A stretch of 64,000 nt of DNA. It comes from Cephalopachus bancanus (lineage: Eukaryota > Chordata > Mammalia > Primates > Tarsiidae). The DNA is taken from NCBI GenBank assembly GCA_027257055.1, contig JAPVLO010000044.1, forward strand, positions 5,456,001-5,520,000, given 5' to 3'. A program made the position numbers and the translations under genes. The notes below the pieces were generated by a model. The model was not told the DNA's origin, did no database searches, and saw only the letters and a program-made list of their open reading frames with translations. Each line of letters starts with the position of its first letter. The stretch's first letter is position 1. Below are positions 63,079-64,000 of this stretch, piece after piece.

Positions 63079-64000
63079 ATCTCACATTTTTTAGTCCAGT
63101 CCAGTTTTGATGGGCAGCACAGGTAGTTCCATGTTTTGCTTTTGTGAAGAGTGCTGGAATAAACATGCGTGTGCAGGTATCTTTTGTAGAATGATTTGAG
63201 TTCCTCCAGGTATATTCCCAGTTGGGAGATTGCTGGGTCGTATGGACAATCAATGTCTAGTTCTTTCAGAAATAGCCACACTGTTTTCCAAAAAGATTGA
63301 AGTAGTTTTCATTCCCGCCAGCAGTGTTGAAGTGTTCCTTTTTCTCCACATTCTCGCCAGCTTCTGTTGTTGTTTATTAATGATGGCCATTCTTACTGGT
63401 ATTAGGTAGTATCTCACTGTGGTTTTCATTTACATTTCTCTGTATGATGAGTGAGGCTGAGCACTTTTTCAAGTGTCTGTTGTCTACCTGTATAGCTTCT
63501 TTTGAGAGGTGTCTGTTCATGTCTTTTGCCCACTTTTTAATGGGGCTGTTTGTTTTTTTCTTTTCCACATGTTTGAGTTCCTTGTAGATTCTGGACTTTA
63601 GACCTTTGTCAGATATACAGTTAGCAAATATTCTTTCTCATTCTGTGGGCTGTCTTCCCACTCTCTTGATGGTTTCTTTTGCTTTGCAGAAGCTTTTCAG
63701 TTTGATGTGGTCCCACTTGTCTATCTTTTCTCTTTTGTCATTTATGTAAGGGTTTTTCCTAAATTTTCTAAAGTTCTTATAGTTTGAGGTTTTTCATTTA
63801 GGTCTTTTTCAATTTAGAGTTGATTTTTGTGTATGGTGATAGGTAGGAGTCCTGTTTCAGTCTTCTGCATGTGGTCAGCCAGTTTTCCCAGCACCATTTA
63901 TTGAATAGGTTCTCCTCTCCCCAGTGGTTGTTTTTGGAGACTTTGTCAAAGATGAGTTCATTGAGATTGATGTTTTACGTTTATGTCTTTTTTCCATTTA
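62668..64000 (-). mobile_element. Second minus-strand L1, running off the right edge
   Basis: LINE-1 3' UTR and ORF2 C-terminal region in reverse orientation, starting at the T-rich tail near 62,668. It is interrupted by a long TG run at 63,018-63,076 and continues to the window end. Degraded reading frames encode ORF2 pieces (LFLKELDIDCPYDPAI and [14 protein letters not shown]). It aligns with the L1 at 58.0 kb but has a different 3' UTR length and more lesions. Confidence 0.9.
63018..63076 (+). repeat. (TG)n microsatellite
   Basis: About 28 TG units inside the minus-strand L1, probably grown from a short TG-rich L1 segment. Confidence 0.95.

Larger units (their letters stand above)
56481..64000 (+). 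other. ITFG1: ITFG1 intron 5 (open at right edge)
   Basis: Holds an old reverse Alu (57,031) and two minus-strand L1s (58,033-61,470 and from 62,668). 61,471-62,667 shows nothing recognisable. No further ITFG1 exon was found. Confidence 0.85.

Noticed and set aside
62987..63281. His/Thr-repeat proteins encoded over the TG run
   Set aside because: They arise only from translating the TG microsatellite inside an L1.

Overview
The window is a piece of a mammalian, clearly primate, nuclear genome. It is AT-rich intronic DNA with 7SL-derived dimeric Alu elements of many ages, L1, MIR and L2 repeats, and spliced exons with clean GT-AG junctions. Most of the younger Alus are not of an anthropoid type. 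Their left arm reads GGCTCAGCCTGTAATCCC, they have a CCCGCGGGTTCGAGACCCGCC block, a middle linker ending CAATAAATC, a right arm with GGCCGGGAGCGGCCACTGCA, and a 3' end of GACTCCAACTC before the A-tail. This points to a non-anthropoid primate, either a tarsier or a strepsirrhine. I lean weakly to tarsier because the galago and lemur Alu hallmarks I remember are absent, but the species cannot be fixed by eye.

Two protein-coding genes meet head to head near 49.2-49.5 kb. PHKB (phosphorylase kinase regulatory subunit beta) runs leftward on the minus strand. Its first exon is at 49,102-49,177, an alternative 5' cassette exon is at 46,800-46,889, and the next three coding exons are at 9,840-9,929, 7,067-7,205 and 3,551-3,650. 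The gene continues beyond the left edge. ITFG1 (integrin alpha FG-GAP repeat containing 1, also TIP or linkin) runs rightward on the plus strand. Its first five coding exons are at 49,478-49,685, 51,257-51,329, 53,421-53,566, 55,094-55,151 and 56,406-56,480, and it continues beyond the right edge. The two start codons are about 300 bp apart inside a CpG island with an ETS-type site, so the genes very probably share a bidirectional promoter. The pairing matches the known human PHKB/ITFG1 arrangement.

Everything else is intronic. The large PHKB intron (9,930-46,799) holds an RPS29 processed pseudogene, a mariner-type DNA transposon interrupted by an Alu, two plus-strand L1s (30.4-33.6 kb and 34.35-37.0 kb), and an L1 with a 5' inversion at 12.2 kb. 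It also holds a full-length HNRNPA1 processed pseudogene that carries a younger Alu in its 3' UTR. One L1 carries a small insertion of the 5' part of a methionine tRNA, flanked by a target-site duplication. The ITFG1 intron at the right edge is mostly two minus-strand L1s. About two dozen Alus are present, many with readable target-site duplications that order the insertions in time.

I saw no CRISPR array, bacterial operon or other non-mammalian system. The most interesting items are the tRNA-fragment insertion, the mariner element, the lineage-specific Alu family with a monomeric member, and the PHKB cassette exon with its immediate stop codon and two overlapping ATGs.
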